From positions 97,349-161,348 of the forward strand of contig JARBJD010000164.1 of NCBI GenBank assembly GCA_033064195.1: a stretch of DNA of 64,000 bases, in the 5' to 3' direction. The stretch's first letter is position 1. Each line of letters begins with the position of its first letter. Source of the stretch: Blattamonas nauphoetae. Lineage: Eukaryota > Preaxostyla > Oxymonadida. The notes beneath the pieces are model-generated. The model saw only the letters and a list, made by a program, of their open reading frames with translations, was not told the DNA's origin and ran no database searches. The position numbers and the translations under genes were made by a program. Positions 44,721 to 55,553 of this stretch are shown here, piece by piece.

Positions 44721-45085
44721 TCTGAGCTGATAGTCTAACTCAAATGTCAACACAATTGTGATTTTGGTTCATGTTTTTATTCACATAAAGACAATTTATG
44801 ACTTGTGAAGGGAAAAGAACAATAAATCGTGAAGTGTTCAAAGAGGTATCAAAGAATCTTCAAAGACAGTCCAATCGTGATTTCAATCAGAAGCGAGATC
44901 AGCAGTGATTGATTCATCTGGTTGTCTACAGAATGGTGGAGATAGTAGAAGAAAAAAGATAGAAAAAGACCGATAGAGACGCATTTTGAACGTTGGTAGT
45001 GAGCGTTCATCTTTGTTCCAGTTTTTTACCCTGTGAACAGTTGCTCTATCAGTAAGATCGGGAGATTCTGAACAAGGAGGAGAAA
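44721..45085. other. Convergent intergenic region
   Basis: AT-rich DNA between the 3' ends of RPA1 (+) and the TMA16 gene (-). No frame or RNA gene seen. Confidence 0.4.
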
Positions 45086-45563
45086 TTATTTGGAGAGAAT
45101 GCGTGATAAACCAATTCCAGTGAGAAATTCCTGCTTGACTTTTTTCCACTCCTGTTCTTGGAGTAAGAGCCTAAAGATAAATAAGAAGATCGAAAAACAA
45201 ATAAAGAGTAAACGTTGTCGAAATTTGTTTTCCTTGTTCGCGGCGTCTTGCTACATCGAGGAGATAATCATCATGAGAGGCGACAAATTCTGCCACAAGT
45301 TCCGTTCCTACATAATGGAATTAAATAAGTTAAGATTTTTCTAATATACTGTGTGATATACCTTCTTCTATGGTAAAGACTTCTCTTTCATCATTGGCTA
45401 TTCGTTTGTGGATGAATTTGATAATTCGGTACTTTACAGACCGATCTTTCGAGGCCTCCTTTCTTTTTTGAGCAATATGAGTCTTCTGAATCTGATCTCG
45501 TATTGCTCGTTTTGCCTTCCGTGAATTTGGATGCATAATCTTCTTGGAGGTGACTTTTGGCAT
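45086..45563 (-). CDS. TMA16-like ribosome-associated protein, 3 exons
   Basis: Starts MPKVTSKKIMHPNSRKAKR, the diagnostic start of TMA16 (translation-machinery-associated protein 16, a 60S-assembly factor in yeast and human). Exon 1 (45563-45362) ends in FTIEEG. A 54-nt intron (45361-45308) leads to TELVAEFVASHDDYLLDVARR (split here at the intron), and a second short intron (from 45213 to about 45170) leads to LLLQEQEWKKVKQEF and the C-terminal ILSK, stop at about 45086. Splice phases agree. About 125 residues, somewhat shorter than animal TMA16 (about 200). The head and the helix after the intron support the family; the last third is less conserved. Confidence 0.7.
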
Positions 45564-45711
45564 TGTTTTCTGAAATAGTTGACAAAGGTGAGTTACGGTT
45601 GATTAAGCAAGTAACATGGAAAATGATACAGAAATATGACTAAAAATCAAATTTGGAGCTTTGGGAGAATGTAACTTGTTCTGTGTCACCCTCCATTTTT
45701 TTCTCTTCGAA

Positions 45712-46298
45712 ATGCTCGAGAAGACGGGAGAGAATTCGGCTCACTCTCCTGATGACACGCAAATATCTCATCTTCCAGTGAAAACTAAGCGACAAGAATC
45801 ATCCAGCGAATACGAAAACGTCATCCTTGCTCCACTCAATCTTAAAGGAAGTACTCTTCGTTCATTTGGTGAAAAGAAGAAGCGCATGAAGAAATCACGA
45901 ATCAATTCGATTGGAATTGGAGAATATGAATTAACAGATGCGGAAATTCGAAGATTGGAGGACTATGAAGAACTTCAAGAAGAGGCGAAGCTCAAGGAGG
46001 AGGTTGTGGAATCTAACCCAATTGAAGACATTACCGATTTGAATGTTCTGAAAACAGATGCCCAACGGCGGTTTGATGATGAAACAGAGCGAATTGTCTG
46101 ACTTCTTCTCACAACCATCAAGACACTCTTTTTTCTCCAGGCTGCAGCGAAGATCACAAAGATAGCCCAGCAAACGCACAGACAACTCATTGAAGTATGC
46201 CATTTTTTCACAAGACTTCCTGTGTTTCCCAGGCATTTAATACAAAACTGCAAAATGAACCAGATCACTTCGACCTCCCAAAAGTTGGTCCAGGATAA
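45712..46298 (+). CDS. FAM32A-family spliceosomal protein, 3 exons
   Basis: Exons 45712-46095, 46141-46194 and 46233-46298; introns of 45 and 38 nt, both phase 0; 167 residues. The family pattern is clear: LAPLNLKG near the N-terminus, a KKKRMKK basic patch, then TDAQRRFDDE, IAQQTHRQLIEAFNTKL and the conserved C-terminus HFDLPKVGPG. FAM32A proteins sit in the human C* spliceosome and help exon joining; the extreme C-terminus is the conserved functional end. The start is the ATG at 45712 (MLEKTGENS), because the longer in-frame extension begins at a non-ATG codon. An insert between the two conserved blocks makes it longer than the about 112-residue human protein. Confidence 0.78.
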
Positions 46299-46762
46299 GA
46301 TTCATTGTATCATATGCCGCTTATGTGGCAGAATGTTCTTTTTTTATTTGATTTTGATGTATATTTCTGGGAGTAACAGTGAAATAACAGAGAAAAGAGA
46401 AAAACTCGTTCGTGTTCATTTCTCGGAGTAATTTTGATATTGATGGTTGTCTTTATCCACTTTTCAACAAAATATTGACCAAAAACGTAGTATTCAGGGG
46501 AAAAATAGTCTAGAATCTATATGGAGGCTTTTCGAGCTTCTGATGGCGATTTGTGAAGATACAAACAGAACAGTATTCAGAATTGCAGATTCTGCCTTAT
46601 ATTGCACGTTCGGAAACTTTCACATCTTGTGGATAGGGATTTGTGTTGATACAGAAGAAGTTCATTGTGGACAGTTTGAAAAGGAGTTTGCTTGTTGTTC
46701 CGAATGAGTGGGCGGAGCATAAAACGTGGTTCACGTGTGAACAGTTGGAATAGAATGATTCA
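46299..46762. other. Intergenic, nothing recognised
   Basis: AT-rich DNA with only short chance frames between FAM32A (+) and the end of the unresolved minus-strand gene. Confidence 0.35.
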
Positions 46763-47980
46763 TCACGATGCTGAATCCATCGTCCAATCGATTTCTGCAG
46801 TGTAATAGATTTGTCTTGACTTGTTGGTCTGTGTGGGCCACTGAGTAATGATCACGTCCACAAGATTCAGACGACGAAGAATATTAGATCTGTTAGAGAT
46901 TGACATCACATTTGTTGGATCTTCGACGAGAATCAGGAGCGACTGTGTATTCCAAAGAAACTGGAAAAGATAATTGGAAAATCAAAACGTACCCGTGCAA
47001 TATGTGCTGCCAACAGTGAAACAAAGCTGTGGTCTTTGGATGGAAAGATGATCTATTCAGCGATGAGAAGACAGAAGAGGAACACACAAAACGAGGTGAT
47101 GTTCCAAGAAAAGTCAAAAGTACTCGGAAGAAAACAGCAAAACATCGATAAAAATTGGAGAAATAGTTGAATGAAGATGTTTTGCCGAGAGGAAGAAGGA
47201 TGATCTGGTATGGGGTGGATACGTGAGTCTAAGGGGTAATCAGAACTAATTAACATAAGAAATACGGATAAATTCTTTTCCAATTGCATAATACTGAGTG
47301 ATTGTTGTGGTGAACTCTTATCTACGAAGTAAATTCGAGAATCTATTGAATCGCGTGGGATGTGTTTTGTGATGTCAACAAAATCAGAGGAGGGAGATGA
47401 ACCTGTGAAATATCAAAAATGGATCGGTAAATAGACAAATCACATTTGTAATAAGATGTCAAACCATGAGGGAGGACAAAGACGAACTTTGATTTGTTGG
47501 AGAAGTGGATGGGTGTAGACGGACTCATCCGAGAAAGTAAGTCTCGTTTGACGTGTCGTATATATGCAAGCTTGATAAGGATGACAATAATTCCCCCAAA
47601 CAAGGCATAGGGTTCAAGAAATACCATATTGTGGAACGATCTAATTGTTTGACGTCAGACAACGAGTGATGACATTCGAAACATCTCAACTGAAATCAAA
47701 AAAAGAAAGACTGTTCAAACACATCGACACGTCTCCTGACACACTTCGGCGGAGCACCAAACATCTCGGTGACCGAATGCTCAGAGCCGGATTGAGTTTG
47801 GAAATGGCGCAATGTCAGGTTGTGGAGTCGGAGGAGGAGAAGGTTGTGGGGGAGAAGATGTTGTTGGGGAAGTGGTGGATTGGTTCGGTCATCCATGTCA
47901 ACATCCGTGACAATGAGTAGTGGTAGAAGCGATTTGGGAACCAATCTGAAATAGTCGTTGAAATCAAAACTAAAAGTCAA
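46763..47980 (-). CDS. Probable multi-exon gene, function unresolved
   Basis: The 3' part is the most convincing. After a short intron (gtacg..ttccag near 46960-46995) the sense strand reads LWNTQSLLILVEDPTNVMS, then RRLNLVDVIITQWPTQTNK and a stop at about 46763; upstream comes HSFVSLLAAHIAR. The alternation of a helix, a hydrophobic strand ending in Asp and a second strand recalls RecA-fold accessory proteins (Elp5/Elp6 or Rad51-paralogue style), but no Walker A motif was found and the exons between 47.0 and 47.98 kb could not be joined with confidence. The plus strand at 47645-47920 also has a charged, protein-like frame, so gene direction is not fully settled. Confidence 0.3.
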
Positions 47981-48315
47981 GTTATGATGTTAAGCGGACG
48001 GACAAGAGGCCAAATCTGTAGGACAGAGGACAGAGGTCCTGTCCGATTCAGAAAGACACCTTTATCTGCCTCTATTTCGTCTGAATTCATCTTCTCTCTG
48101 CGCGTCAAACATTCTTTGTCTCCATTCTGTTCAGTACAATGCCAGAGAATGCCTCAAAACGACTATTGGAATGTATATTTTTTGCTTGGCCTTTTTCTGA
48201 CACTATAGTGGAGTTTTTCATTCAAAACTCGTTCATCCCCATCTAAAATTGTTGAAAAGGGTGTGAAAGTGCGTAAAAATCGGTTTGGTGGCGAATTTCG
48301 AGCTTCCGGGGTTCT

Positions 48316-48349
48316 GTCCTACAAACTCCTAATTAGGAGTTTACAGGAC
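48316..48349. repeat. 34-bp near-perfect palindrome
   Basis: A perfect 20-bp core (AAACTCCTAATTAGGAGTTT, 48323-48342) is extended by GTCCT on one side and AGGAC on the other, with one 2-bp mismatched pair between. It could form a cruciform or be a dyad binding site. Confidence 0.9.
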
Positions 48350-48472
48350 GATCGGCCCAAGAGAGGACAGAGTAGGACAAAATCGGACAAGCACCTTATA
48401 TTCACACTGTATCTTTCTCTCAATTAGTTCATCCAACTTCTGCAGTTATCTCAAAACAGGACAAATCGGACA

Positions 48473-48492
48473 TGTCCTGTCCTGTCCTGTCC
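48473..48492. repeat. TGTCC pentanucleotide repeat, 4 units
   Basis: Four perfect head-to-tail TGTCC units. The same pentamer or its complement is scattered through 48.0-48.5 kb. Confidence 0.9.
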
Positions 48493-48786
48493 TATTTTCT
48501 GATCATCTTCCCCATGTCAAGTTGTCCTCGTCAGCTCTTTTCTTTCTGGACATCTCATACCGTGATTTGAAGTCGGTTCTCCATTCAACACTTCTATTGT
48601 CTGGAAATGACTCTTTTTTATCTCCATTGAAGCAAGATTTATCGAGATCGACGCGACTCGGCATTTCCTCTTCTCTTCTCTGACAATGATTACAAACTCA
48701 GCTGATAGATGCATCTCGTACAATATCAGTTTGTGTTTCCATTGTTTTTCCTCTTTTTTCCGTTCACTTCTCTTCATTAGTCTGGA

Positions 48787-49583
48787 ATGGATGACTTGTT
48801 CAAATCCAGATTCGATCTGGACCGAAAGGAATGAGATATTGATGATTCAGTATCTCAGTATGCCTCTCCATTGTTTCGACCCTCATCTTTTTCTATTTCC
48901 CTTTCTTGATTTGGAATAGATGTCTTGATCACACTTCACAGACCAAAAAGGCATCTTCAACACTCTTGTCTTGTTGACCAACGTGGCCATTTCCATCCTC
49001 ATTATCTTCCTCAGACGATTCCCCAATATCTAACCGTTACTTGCCTCGCACTATCTCTCCTCCTCTTCAGGTACTCCTTCTTCATGCTCCCATTCTTCAC
49101 AGACATGACCAACGCATTTCCACAGCAATGTGTGCTGATATCGCAGTCTTTCATCTCATTGGAATGACATGTTCATTCGTTGGCAATGACAAGACGCGGC
49201 TGAATACCATCATGTGGATCGTTTGGGCGCTCGCCTTTCTCGGCGTTTCCATGGGTGTGTTCTTCCTCTCTCGCACGTTTTCCAGCTCAAAATGGACTGT
49301 TATACCGAATGAACCAATTCCCGTCCTCCGTAACAGGTTCCTGATGAGACTCCAGCGATCCTGTCCAGCACACACTGATCTCCCCGAAAGTTCAAAAATA
49401 CCCTATTTCCCAAGCCACAGCTATGAAGACCACAACAAAATGAGCGGTGAAGCAAGTAATGATCACGATACATCTGACAAACGGATTAACCATCGATCGC
49501 CAACTCTAACTCCACAACTCTCTTTCGAGTGTGACGTTCGACACATATGTATACGGGACACGCAGCGAAGTCGAGATGGATGA
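48787..49583 (+). CDS. Multi-exon membrane protein, model incomplete
   Basis: Unrecognised. A plausible start is MDDLFKSRFDLDRKE at 48787. Downstream segments in different frames include one hydrophobic helix (FNTLVLLTNVAISILIIFL, 48955-49020) and another (LNTIMWIVWALAFLGVSMG, 49200-49260) followed by a polar, Ser/Pro-rich stretch. Several GT..AG pairs could join them (for example an acceptor just before 49071), but I cannot fix the exons, and a decayed gene is possible. Confidence 0.3.
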
Positions 49584-50616
49584 AATGGGAAATGTACAAT
49601 ATCAAATACTTACTCTTAAAGTGGATGATCCAACCAAGTCATCAGTGTCACTTGTCATCCCCACCCAACCCACTCCAAATGTTTCTTTCACACATGCGAT
49701 GTCCAATTCTCTCCATCATGTTCCAAATCCTTCAATAGTTGGGCCTTCACAAATCCAAACGAAGCCACCAACGGTCCACCCAGCATCTTCCCCCACTCCT
49801 GTCATTCTCTCCGTCAACAACCAAAAATCACCCGCAAACTCCCACACAGCCAGTCCATTCGTGTCTGTATGTGATCCGAACTTTGTTTTTACTCAGCCAA
49901 TCAACCACAATACGTCGAGACCTCCAACTTCAGGCCCCAATCTCCAGTCGAAGCTGTTGAGCGAACAACTCTCAAGGAAAGTTCCAAAATGCACAAGTAC
50001 GAGTCCAGTGCAGGAAGCCATCAAATATTTCTCTGTTAAAGAACTTCGCAAGAATCGAGAGTGTGTCACTTCCAAACGATCAAGCAGACGGGAAAAGAGG
50101 AGAGGCATTTCTCAACACTCTCTTCCATGACTCATACCGTCATTTCACTGAATGCCTCACTTGCCATTCACGAACAATTCACTCGGCCACTTCGAAACCG
50201 GCGACTGGGTGTTATGTATTGACGCGTCCTGCGCGATTGTCGAGGAAAGCGAAGCCACACCGAAAACATACAGCACCCTCACTCCACAGCAGCTGGCGAG
50301 GGAGAAGAAGAGTGGGCGTCCCACAACGCGAAGTTCAGACAATGCGAACGATCCCTTCAAGTCATGTGCGTATCGACTCATCTACCGCCGAGTGGAGACA
50401 GAGCTGGTCACGCAGGATGAGCTGACTGCAGTGAAGAGAGATTATGAGAGAAGCCTCGATCCTGCACAAGCGCCGAAGATGAATGAGAAGGAGGGAGGGA
50501 AGACAGATGGTATGGATGTGGAGGGAGGAGTTAAGAAAGCGGATGATGGGAAGGAAAAGGAGAACAGCGGAAAAGTGGAAGAGGAGGAAGAGAAGAAAAA
50601 GCGAAGGATAAAGTGA
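49531..50616 (+). CDS. Ser/Pro-rich protein with possible USP C-terminal box, fragmentary
   Basis: Two frames follow each other. 49531-50130 is Ser/Thr/Pro-rich and ends with VQEAIKYFSVKELRKN. 50152-50616 holds SLGHFETGDWVLCID, then after a polar insert SCAYRLIYRR, and ends in a Lys/Glu-rich tail. The second frame is reminiscent of the C-terminal box of ubiquitin-specific proteases (GHY...W...D ... AY.L.YRR). No Cys box (GNTCYMN type) is visible upstream, and the frames are not joined by an obvious intron, so this may be a broken or highly derived USP. Tentative. Confidence 0.3.
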
Positions 50617-50849
50617 AGTGCAGGAACGCCAAAACGACACAAAAAGAAGATCACTGATTCCACTTTGATGACAACCTCGATGATGGTGTTGTAACAAAAT
50701 GCGGTGCATTTCCACCAAACTGATCTATCAAATGCGCTCCAAGAAATCTCGTTCAGGAGGGAACTTTGCTCTTTCTTCGTTTACAGGCGGCTTGCTGATC
50801 CAAAGATCAAATGAATAAAGAACGGCCGAGTGAAGAACACGAAAATAAT

Positions 50850-52580
50850 GATAGATTCAGTGGAGTACGATGCTTCCCAGGCGACACTTGTCCACAACAC
50901 ACCCTCCTCTGTCAGTTCGGACATGCTGCCCTTCTCCAACCACAACTTCCCCGTCGAACACCCCGTCGCCCGCAAAGTGCTCGCACGTGCAGTTCGAGAG
51001 GTCCACTTTCGGAAGCTTCACCAAACCGGAGTTGTCGTGGCTAACAATCGCAAATCACTTCCACCCACAAATTGCAACGAAGAGGAGAGAGAGTGGGGGA
51101 GGTCGGTGTTGACCAGCGAGCAGCTTGTGAACGAAGAAAGAGAAAGGTCGGCGCAGGAAGGGGGGAGAGAGCGAGGGACTGGTGTCTGTCTCGCCATCTC
51201 GACCAGCACACATCCTCCACAGACAATCCTCCTTCCTCCTCTCTCGGACAGCGACAGAACAGTCGAGCAAGACACAAAACGGCAGTTCTTGATTGAGGTT
51301 GTGCAGCCAGCCATCTTCACCCGAATCAGACTCCCAAACTCTCTTCCACTGCATCCGACGAAGGCTGTGTCATCAACTGAAACGTCTCCGCGTGTGCTCC
51401 CCCACACAAACGCTCCGGCGTCGAACGATGTGGACGAGAACGACGACGAGGCGATGGAGATTCTGCTTCGGTCGCCACCAACAACCAGACTGGCCTCTCC
51501 AACGAAGGAGAGGGCGGATGTGGCGAGGGCGACGGCGGAGAACGAAGACGATGAGCTGGCTGAGACGAGAGAGACGGAGAGGAGCGGACGATGAGATCGA
51601 ACACGATGTCAGAATCAGTCGAGATGATGACATCAGCGAGAACACAAATCGAACCGATCGTAGAGCAGAGAATGATGAAAACACAATTTGAGAAAAAGTC
51701 AGTGTTTGGAGAGAGAGCGACACCATCGCATTCGGACCTGAAGAGATCGACGTTCCAGACTCGCTCGATTCGTCACTCACACTGCACAGCAACTCGCCGC
51801 TCGACCCACTCCCTCGAACGTGCACTGTCGTGGATGGTTGGGAAGACAACGAACAACTCCGCCCGATCGTCGCCTTCTTCACAATCTCAACTGTGAAGGG
51901 ACCAGCTTGTCCTTCCATGGATTCCAGGCAGCGATGGAGTGTTCAGAAGGGACTCGCGAATGTCCAGTCAGCGTCGTCGCTTCCGTTCTCTCCGACGGCA
52001 ATCACGTGCGACTTGAGGATGGGCAACAACGACATCTCATTCGACTCGCTGTCCATTCCCCACAAGTCCTCGTCTTCAGCTGTGTCAAACGATCCCGCCC
52101 ATCTGCTCGCCACAATCACTTCCGACAGATCCTTCGCAATGACGTACACGTGATGCCCACTTCGATCGGCGTGGTTGGCATCCGCACCAGTTCCGAAGAC
52201 GGTGTCGATGAGCGAGTATTGCGATGAGCTCGTCCTTCCAAGCAGATCCATCCAGATCGCTCCTCCATTCAGCGACGACGAACACTTCTTGAATGTTGTC
52301 GATTGGAGTGAGAGTGATCCAGTTGTCAGTGCAACGTTCAGTGCTCCTCCATTCGTGAACGATGAGAACGACGTGAAAGAACATGACGACACAGTCAATG
52401 ATCCTGTCGATGACACAGTCACAAACGATTGAGATGTCGATGATCCAGACCCAGTGAACATCAGATTAGACAGTGTCAGTTTGTTCGATGTCACAGAGAT
52501 GAATCCAGTTGACGTAACTGTGATCGCGGTTGATGACGAAGAGGTTAGTGTAGCTGTCTCTGAAACTGTGATTGTCTATT
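50850..52580 (-). pseudogene. Decayed beta-helix receptor fragment
   Basis: Minus-strand pieces in different frames keep the composition and turn pattern of the giant receptor's ectodomain. At 52494-51943: SSCSFTSFSSFTNGGALNV, KKCSSSLNGGAIWMDL and SEVIVASRWAGSFD, then MSLLPILKSHVIAVGENGSDD (split here as a run), which parallels the receptor's LLYYLI..FVGSGGRD. Around 51918-51600: VSLSLQTLTFSQIVF and SRLILTSCSISSS. Around 51407-51080: TSIKNCRFVSCS and SLSSFTSCSLV. The frame changes several times; no signal peptide, membrane segment or kinase remains. Since intact members here are intronless, these changes are lesions rather than introns. It is truncated at about 52580, where a plus-strand gene fragment begins. 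Confidence 0.65.
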
Positions 52581-52589
52581 CAAGCTCAG

Positions 52590-53250
52590 CCTTTCTGAAG
52601 AACGAGCGAGAGAAAAAACTGAAGTCGTCACCGATGCTCACTCGAAGACAACAAAACCCAAACGAGTTGTACCTTCACAAGCAGCGGCGATGGGAGATAT
52701 GCACACATTCCATAACGAGCGCAGAGAACTCGAGATTGTTAACCAAGTGCATCAACATCGGATCGAGAATGGTGGAGACGAGACCGACGGAGAGACGAAG
52801 CAGCCGAACATGCATCTCGCCAACAAGAAAAGCGAAATGGTGTCCCAAGCGCCTCCAAAAGGAATGCCGAAACGACGAGGCAAGAAAGGGAAGGACCACA
52901 CAATCAACATCAACTCTGATGACGAAGACAATGATCTCAAACGAGACTTCGTGGCTGGTCAGTCGTTCACAAGGAAGAAGCAGCCAACAATGCCTCTGCC
53001 ATCACTCAACCCAGCGAGCACAATGTTCTCGCTGGCCAGCATCGCTTGGTTATCTCTCATCGATCGCATTCACATCGACAGGCACACTCGCTCGATCACC
53101 ACTGCTGACACGTTTGTAAACCACGGGGCATATCACCAACGACGACACGCGGAAAGAGGCGGAGTTGGAACAAGCGATCAGCTCAGAATCGACAAGCATG
53201 ATGAACAGGAGACGGTTATGAGATCATTTCTCTCCACACACGATGGATAA
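52590..53250 (+). CDS. Charged protein, 5' end missing or spliced from upstream
   Basis: Open frame beginning without a clear ATG at about 52590 (SLSEERAREKTEVVTDAHSK), reaching an internal Met at 52690 (MGDMHTFHNERRELE) and ending at 53250. It is Lys/Glu/Asp-rich with a nuclear-localisation-like KRRGKKGKD and an acidic NSDDEDNDLKRD segment. No family recognised. An AG just before the open stretch could be a splice acceptor, but no upstream exon was found, and the neighbouring sequence is the decayed receptor fragment on the other strand. It may be the 3' part of a gene cut by rearrangement. Confidence 0.35.
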
Positions 53251-55532
53251 GAAACAGAAGACATTCAAGGAGGAATGAGAAGAGATAAGATGAAGAGAGT
53301 TATGATAAAGAAGGATAGAGAGAGCAAAAATGATGAGATCTCCCACTAGCACTTTCAATCAACTTATCAAAAGACTCACATTTCATCAACCTCTCTTTTG
53401 GAACAACTTTGAAAAGATATCACTTTCATCTCTTGTATGAACAACAAAAAATGCGAATTGAGGCATGGAATAGATCAGACCCATAATAGATGTTTCGCTC
53501 TCCAACTCCTTCATTGTCACTTTTATCGCTATGAGGTGCCAAAATCAGTCCTAAAATTCACTTTTATCACGGTTATTGTCAAAAAATCGCAATTTTCGCT
53601 CAATTTCAGAATCGGACAAGAAACAAGGGAGGGAGGACAAAAAGCGAGGAGGACAGGACAACTTAACATCGTAAAAGTCAAGTCCGATTGACCAATTTTG
53701 AATCTTGTATTAAAAGGAATTTATGACATTTTGATGACATCAATATTTGGCCTAAATTCTAAAAATATGTCCAATATTTTGACCTCGTGAAAAGTGTCAA
53801 TTTTGAAGCAAATTTTGGCAACATTCGAAAAAATGTTGGCACTTTTTTGGTGTTTTTCCCTTTTTGACCACAAATCAGTCGAATCCAATGTGAGAACCAT
53901 TTCGAAAAATTCTGCAAAAAATTCTAAAATCTTGGGGACACTGTAGGTCATCGATCAAGACAATCCTGATCAAAATCGGTTGGGAATTCGTCGAACTGTG
54001 TACCGAACTTAGGTCCAAAAAGTGACGAAAAAGTCGATGTTCAGATTTCGCCACTATGAACACCTTTATGGCTCAAATTGTGTTCAAACACGTTTGATTA
54101 TGACGGAAATCATTTTGAAAGGTAGGATTTTCGATAAAAAGCACTTCTGAGATTTTTGGTTTGATCCGACCCATTGAGGTTTTTTCGCGTTTTTCGAGAT
54201 TTTTTCAGAAAAGGTATGGACGTTCGGGACTATGTCCTTTTGATCACTTTTCGTCGTCTTCTGGTGTTTTTGGGTGTGAAAACGCTAGTTGGCGTCTTTT
54301 TGTGTCATTCATCTCTGAAAACTTTTGACACCTCTACGTTCGCACACTTTTTCATGAATTTTCACATTTCACTACTTTCACTTCATTTACTCCGTTCTTG
54401 CATCATTTTAACGAACATAAGTCGACGCGAGACGTATAGTGCATTTCCTTAGTTTCATTTTGTCGGTTCTTCGATCACACCTCTGACGACACTCTTGCAC
54501 CAACATTTTGACACTATAGATTTTTTAATCTGAATTTCGTTACAAATCCTTCTTTCTCGCGGTATGAGTAAGGTGTGCCTGAATTTTGAGGAGATTTTGT
54601 CGGATAGTTCTCCCATAAAGTCACTTTTTCATGTTTTCACTTCACAACTTTTGACCGTTTTTGTCACTTCAAAACCGACTGTAGTCCCTTTCATTTCATC
54701 ACTTTCTCTCCCCATTTCACATATGATCTCTTCACCATTCCTCTTCATTTTGCTCATATCACTTCCATTTTGTGGGCCGTTCTCACTTCACTAGCACATC
54801 ATTTTGGTCAACTTTTCATCAACTTTTTCACAAAAACAGAGTAAATGAAAGCGAAACAAGCATGAATGAAACGGGCAAGTATGAAACTGAGAGGGAAATT
54901 GACGATCGTGAAAACGGTGTGAAATGTGGCACCAATAGTGAAAATGTCGCTTGTGTTTGGTCCTTTTTTGCTTAAAAACATCAAAAAGTGCTCAAAAAAG
55001 TATGTGAAATGATGGATTTTCCGGAAAAATACCGAGATATGAAGTGAGCCGTTGAATGGCGGATCTCTGCAAAAGTCCGGAAAACTCAGTAAACGAGAAT
55101 TAGTGTGTTGAATTTGAAAACATGATTAAGAGAAAGAAACATGAATGAAGTGGCTAAAAACGATTAACAACGAGAAAACGAAGACAGAAGTGAGGTCAAA
55201 AATGAGATGGTAACGAATGAGAAACAAGTAACAATTCAACCAAAAACAGCTGAAACAGAGCTGAAATAAGATGAAAGTGAGAGTGAAATGATGAAGAATA
55301 CATAAATGTGCAAAGATCTGCACCCGGTTGTGAATCGCTCAATAACTCTGCAAAAGTCCGAAATCTTCAAAAAACGAAGCATACCACGATGATCCTGAGC
55401 ACCAGAAGAATCAGAAACGCGACAAATCAGAACGAAACAAGCACTCTTGAGAATTGAGTGATCGAACCCATTGATCCTCGATTCCAGTGAAAAATCCAAA
55501 ACTGAGAAATCAACGAAAGAAAATCTAATTTG
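53251..55532. other. Gene-free stretch with base-skew switch
   Basis: No credible gene. 53.5-54.8 kb is strongly T-rich on the plus strand, 54.83-55.5 kb strongly A-rich. AGGACA words (53.63-53.68 kb) echo those at 48 kb, and CTGCAAAAGTCCG is directly repeated near 55.07 and 55.35 kb. The left boundary of the virus-like element probably lies here but no terminal repeat could be fixed. Confidence 0.45.
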
Positions 55533-55553
55533 GAATTTTTTAATTTGTATTAA
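55533..55553 (+). promoter_or_regulatory. Element AT-rich start motif (S74 gene)
   Basis: GAATTTTTTAATTTGTATTAA directly before the ATG at 55554, in the opposite orientation to the others. Confidence 0.45.

Larger units (their letters stand above)
47981..48786. other. Gene-free stretch with small repeats
   Basis: No convincing gene. Holds repeated AGGACA/TGTCCT words, a long near-perfect palindrome (48316-48349) and a TGTCC pentamer run (48473-48492). Confidence 0.5.
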
